From the NCBI GenBank assembly GCA_035455445.1, contig DATIFC010000024.1:1-7540 (forward strand): a stretch of DNA of 7,540 bases, given 5' to 3'. The notes under the pieces are model-generated. The model did no database searches. It saw only the letters and a program-made list of their open reading frames with translations, and was not told the origin of the DNA. Within the stretch, counting starts at the first letter, position 1. Every line of letters begins with the position of its first letter. A program made the translations under genes and the position numbers. Below, one piece after another: positions 5,480 through 7,540 of this stretch. This stretch comes from AC-32 sp035455445. Its GTDB lineage: Bacteria > Actinomycetota > Thermoleophilia > Gaiellales > Gaiellaceae.

Positions 5480-5517
5480 TACCTGGACGAGCTCGATCCT
5501 GACGCGGCCGTTTGGAT

Positions 5518-6816
5518 CTAGGCGAGCACGTCGAGCACGACCGGTCGCTGCGTCGGCGGCTCGTCCGCGATCGTGTACGCGACGCCCACCTCGCGTGCGG
5601 CGTCGTCCGCGGCGGCCTGGGTCGCGGCGTGGATCTCCGCCAGCGGCTCGCCCGCGGCCACGCGGTCGCCGCGCTTGCGGAGGCAGACGATGCCGACCGC
5701 GTGGTCGATCGCGTCGTCCTTCGTGCGCCGGCCCGCGCCGAGATGGAGCGCGGCCTGACCGACGGCAACCGCACCGAGCGTGGTGACGTAGCCCTCGCGG
5801 TCAGACTCGAGCTCGTGGACGACGGGTGCTGCCGGGAGCGCGTCCTCGCTCGGGTCTCCACCCTGCGCGCGGATCCAGCGCTCATAGGCGGCAAGCGCCG
5901 AGCCATCCGCGATCACCTGGGCGGCGCGCACACGCCCCTCGTGCTCGTCGATGCCGAGGTCGGAGACCGCGAGCAGCCGCGAGCACGCCGCGAGCACCAG
6001 CTCGAGGAAGTCCGCCGGCCCCTCGCCGCGCACCGTCGCGATCGCCTCGCGGATCTCGAGCGCGTTTCCGACCGCACGCCCGAGCGGCTGGTCCATGTCG
6101 GTCAACAGGCACACCACCTCGCGATCGGCCCGCGAGCCGAGGTCGAGCATCGCCTCTGCGAGCGCCCGCGCGTCGTCGATCGACTTCATGAATGCCCCGT
6201 CGCCGACCTTGGCGTCGATCACGATCGCGTCAGCTCCCCCGGCGATCTTCTTCGACATGATGCTGGCGGCGATCAGCGAGTAGTTGTCGACCGTCGCGGT
6301 CACGTCACGGAGCGCGTACAGCTTCTTGTCGGCCGGGACGAGGTCGGCGCTCGCGCCGATGATCGCCATGCCGGCATCTTTCACCTGCGCGATGAACTCG
6401 CCGGTCGAGAGCTCGACGCGGAACCCCGGGATCGACTCCAGCTTGTCCAGCGTCCCCCCGGTGTGGCCGAGCCCCCGGCCGCTCATCTTCGCGAAGGGCA
6501 CGCCGCAGGCGGCGACGATCGGCCCGACCGCGATCGAGGTCTTGTCCCCCACGCCTCCTGTCGAGTGCTTGTCGACGACCTTGCGTCCGAGAGCGGAGTG
6601 GAGGTCGACGGTCTCGCCCGTCGCGATCATCGCCTGCGTCAGCGCGTACGTCTCGGAGCTCGTCAGGCCGCGGAAGAAGATCGCCATGCACAGCGCGGCG
6701 AGCTGGTAATCGGGCACCTCGTCACGCGCGTAGCCGAGCATCAGCTCGTTCAGCTCCTCGGGCCGCAGCTCGCCCCCGTCGCGCTTCCGCTCGATCAGCT
6801 CGGCCGGCCGGATCAT
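5518..6816 (-). CDS. pdp: Pyrimidine-nucleoside phosphorylase (thymidine phosphorylase family)
   Basis: The enzyme performs reversible phosphorolysis of uridine, thymidine and deoxyuridine to the free base and (deoxy)ribose-1-phosphate in pyrimidine salvage. The 432-residue product matches Bacillus-type PyNP (about 433) from end to end. An N-terminal helical segment contains LIERKRDGGEL, common to this family and to anthranilate phosphoribosyltransferase-fold enzymes. The phosphate-binding signature VDKHSTGGVGDKTS is at 81-94 (K83, H84, S85), and the family signature SGRGLGHTGGTLDKLESIPG is at 112-131. The base-binding residues line up with known enzymes: R170, S185 and K189. The C-terminal domain includes the YVTTLGAVAVGQAALHLGAG segment. 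The ATG at 6814-6816 shares an ATGA with the stop of the methyltransferase gene (4-nt overlap), so the two are co-transcribed and translationally coupled. Length favours the broad-specificity Pdp type; thymidine-specific DeoA cannot be fully excluded from sequence. Confidence 0.95.
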   Translation of the reverse strand: MIRPAELIERKRDGGELRPEELNELMLGYARDEVPDYQLAALCMAIFFRGLTSSETYALTQAMIATGETVDLHSALGRKVVDKHSTGGVGDKTSIAVGPIVAACGVPFAKMSGRGLGHTGGTLDKLESIPGFRVELSTGEFIAQVKDAGMAIIGASADLVPADKKLYALRDVTATVDNYSLIAASIMSKKIAGGADAIVIDAKVGDGAFMKSIDDARALAEAMLDLGSRADREVVCLLTDMDQPLGRAVGNALEIREAIATVRGEGPADFLELVLAACSRLLAVSDLGIDEHEGRVRAAQVIADGSALAAYERWIRAQGGDPSEDALPAAPVVHELESDREGYVTTLGAVAVGQAALHLGAGRRTKDDAIDHAVGIVCLRKRGDRVAAGEPLAEIHAATQAAADDAAREVGVAYTIADEPPTQRPVVLDVLA

Positions 6817-7523
6817 CGCGCCGCCACGAACACCGTCGCCCTCACGCCGGAGCGAAACGGTCCCTCGAATTCGGGCAGCGGCCTCGGCACCTCGGCCGAG
6901 AAGAACGTCGACTCGACGTAGGCGTGAACGGCCGGCGCGTCCGGGAAGACCAGCGTCGCCTCCACGTCGGTCCGCGAGACGCGCGCGAAATGCCGGCGTA
7001 GGTGCTCCTCGCCGTTCTCCCGCGAGAACGGCCGCTCCGGCAGCGAGAAGCCGACCAGCTCCCACACCTCGCGCATGTGCTCCGCGCCGAGGGTCATCGA
7101 GACGAACGTTCCATCGGGCTCCAGCACCCGTGCCAGCTCGCGCAGGGCCGAGTCGAGGTCGTCGACGTGGTAGAGCATCGCGAGCGCGACGGCGCAGTCG
7201 AACTCCGCATCGTCGAACGGCAGGGCCTGCACGTCGGCCACGCGCGCGTCGAGCCCACGGCCGCGGGCGAGCTCGACCATGCGCGGCGAGAAGTCCGTCG
7301 CAACCACCGCTGCCGAGGTCGCGCGCGCCACGCGCTCCGCAAACTGTCCCATGCCGCACCCGACCTCGAGCACTCGCCGCGGCTGCGAGCGCACAACCGC
7401 CTCGAATGCCGTGTCGAACGCATCGGGCCCTTCGCGCCAGCGCAGCTGTGCGTCGCGCCTGACGGCGAGACCCGCCTCCGTCTCGTACTGGCGACGCACG
7501 AGCTCGGGGTCGTTCAGTCTCAC
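6813..7523 (-). CDS. Class I SAM-dependent methyltransferase (UbiE/Methyltransf_11 type)
   Basis: The 236-residue protein has a Rossmann-fold AdoMet-binding core. Motif I is VLEVGCGMGQF (51-61), followed by the acidic residue after strand 2 in VVATDFSPRMVELA (D77) that normally holds the ribose hydroxyls. Next comes the post-motif ADVQALPFDDAEFDCAVA, and a motif III region ALRELARVLEPDGTFV. The N-terminus (about residues 1-45) and the C-terminal third would form the substrate site and show nothing I can assign. No membrane segment or signal peptide is visible. Substrate is unknown; the four-base overlap with pdp suggests shared expression but does not prove a role in nucleoside metabolism. 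GTG at 7521-7523 is the likely start, with a GGAG about 3 nt upstream and a possible 4-nt GTGA overlap with an upstream gene. Confidence 0.88.
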   Translation of the reverse strand: MRLNDPELVRRQYETEAGLAVRRDAQLRWREGPDAFDTAFEAVVRSQPRRVLEVGCGMGQFAERVARATSAAVVATDFSPRMVELARGRGLDARVADVQALPFDDAEFDCAVALAMLYHVDDLDSALRELARVLEPDGTFVSMTLGAEHMREVWELVGFSLPERPFSRENGEEHLRRHFARVSRTDVEATLVFPDAPAVHAYVESTFFSAEVPRPLPEFEGPFRSGVRATVFVAAR

Positions 7524-7540
7524 GGCTCCACGATCGGCTG
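7520..7540 (-). CDS. Possible last codons of an upstream gene overlapping the methyltransferase start
   Basis: In one minus-strand frame the right edge reads six sense codons (QPIVEP) and then a TGA at 7520-7522. That stop shares a GTGA with the start of the methyltransferase gene, a common operon junction. Only 21 bases are visible, so the gene cannot be identified, and the frame could be open by chance. A coding gene here would extend the methyltransferase-pdp operon upstream. Confidence 0.25.
   Translation of the reverse strand, partial: QPIVEP

Noticed and set aside
5512..6921. A 469-codon plus-strand open frame opposite pdp
   Set aside because: It is the mirror frame of a well-conserved gene, biased to Arg/His/Asp/Val, with no recognisable domain.

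Overview
The window is GC-rich, tightly packed bacterial chromosome holding ordinary housekeeping genes. It contains no mobile element, CRISPR array, tRNA or rRNA gene that I can see. The strong G/C bias at third codon positions, GTG starts, a CGYC (mycoredoxin-type) glutaredoxin active site and several start codons placed just after a TANNNT hexamer suggest a high-GC actinobacterial-type organism. The two-subunit glycyl-tRNA synthetase and the recO-glyQ-glyS-PDRP gene order suggest a deep-branching lineage of the Thermoleophilia/Rubrobacter kind rather than Streptomyces or Mycobacterium. This placement is an inference from gene content, not a phylogenetic result.

Layout, read in the direction of transcription, which is the minus strand for all genes but one. 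At the right edge are possibly the last codons of an upstream gene (7520-7540), then a class I SAM-dependent methyltransferase (6813-7523). The methyltransferase overlaps a pyrimidine-nucleoside phosphorylase gene, pdp (5518-6816), by 4 nt. A 77-nt gap with a strong hairpin leads to mutM/fpg, the 8-oxoguanine DNA glycosylase (4583-5440). A small plus-strand glutaredoxin gene (4242-4493) converges on mutM across a shared hairpin terminator. It diverges from recO (3435-4175) across 66 bp. After a 161-bp gap with a second strong hairpin come glyQ (2410-3273) and glyS (588-2429), which overlap by 20 nt and encode the alpha and beta chains of glycyl-tRNA synthetase. The left edge holds the N-terminal part of a PPDK/PEP-synthase regulatory protein (DUF299 family; 1-425).

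Functional themes: pdp salvages pyrimidine nucleosides. mutM, the glutaredoxin and recO lie side by side and all relate to oxidative or DNA damage. glyQS charges tRNA-Gly. The PDRP-type protein would set pyruvate/PEP flux by phosphorylating its dikinase, which is not in the window. The recO-glyQ-glyS-regulator order resembles the Bacillus recO-glyQ-glyS-ccpN-yqfL block without ccpN.

The most useful non-coding signal is a recurring TANNNT hexamer 6-8 nt upstream of the start codons of the PDRP gene, recO and mutM (and of an alternative TTG start of glyQ). This is the layout expected for leaderless transcription. I found no evidence of an undescribed system; the window looks like conserved core genome.
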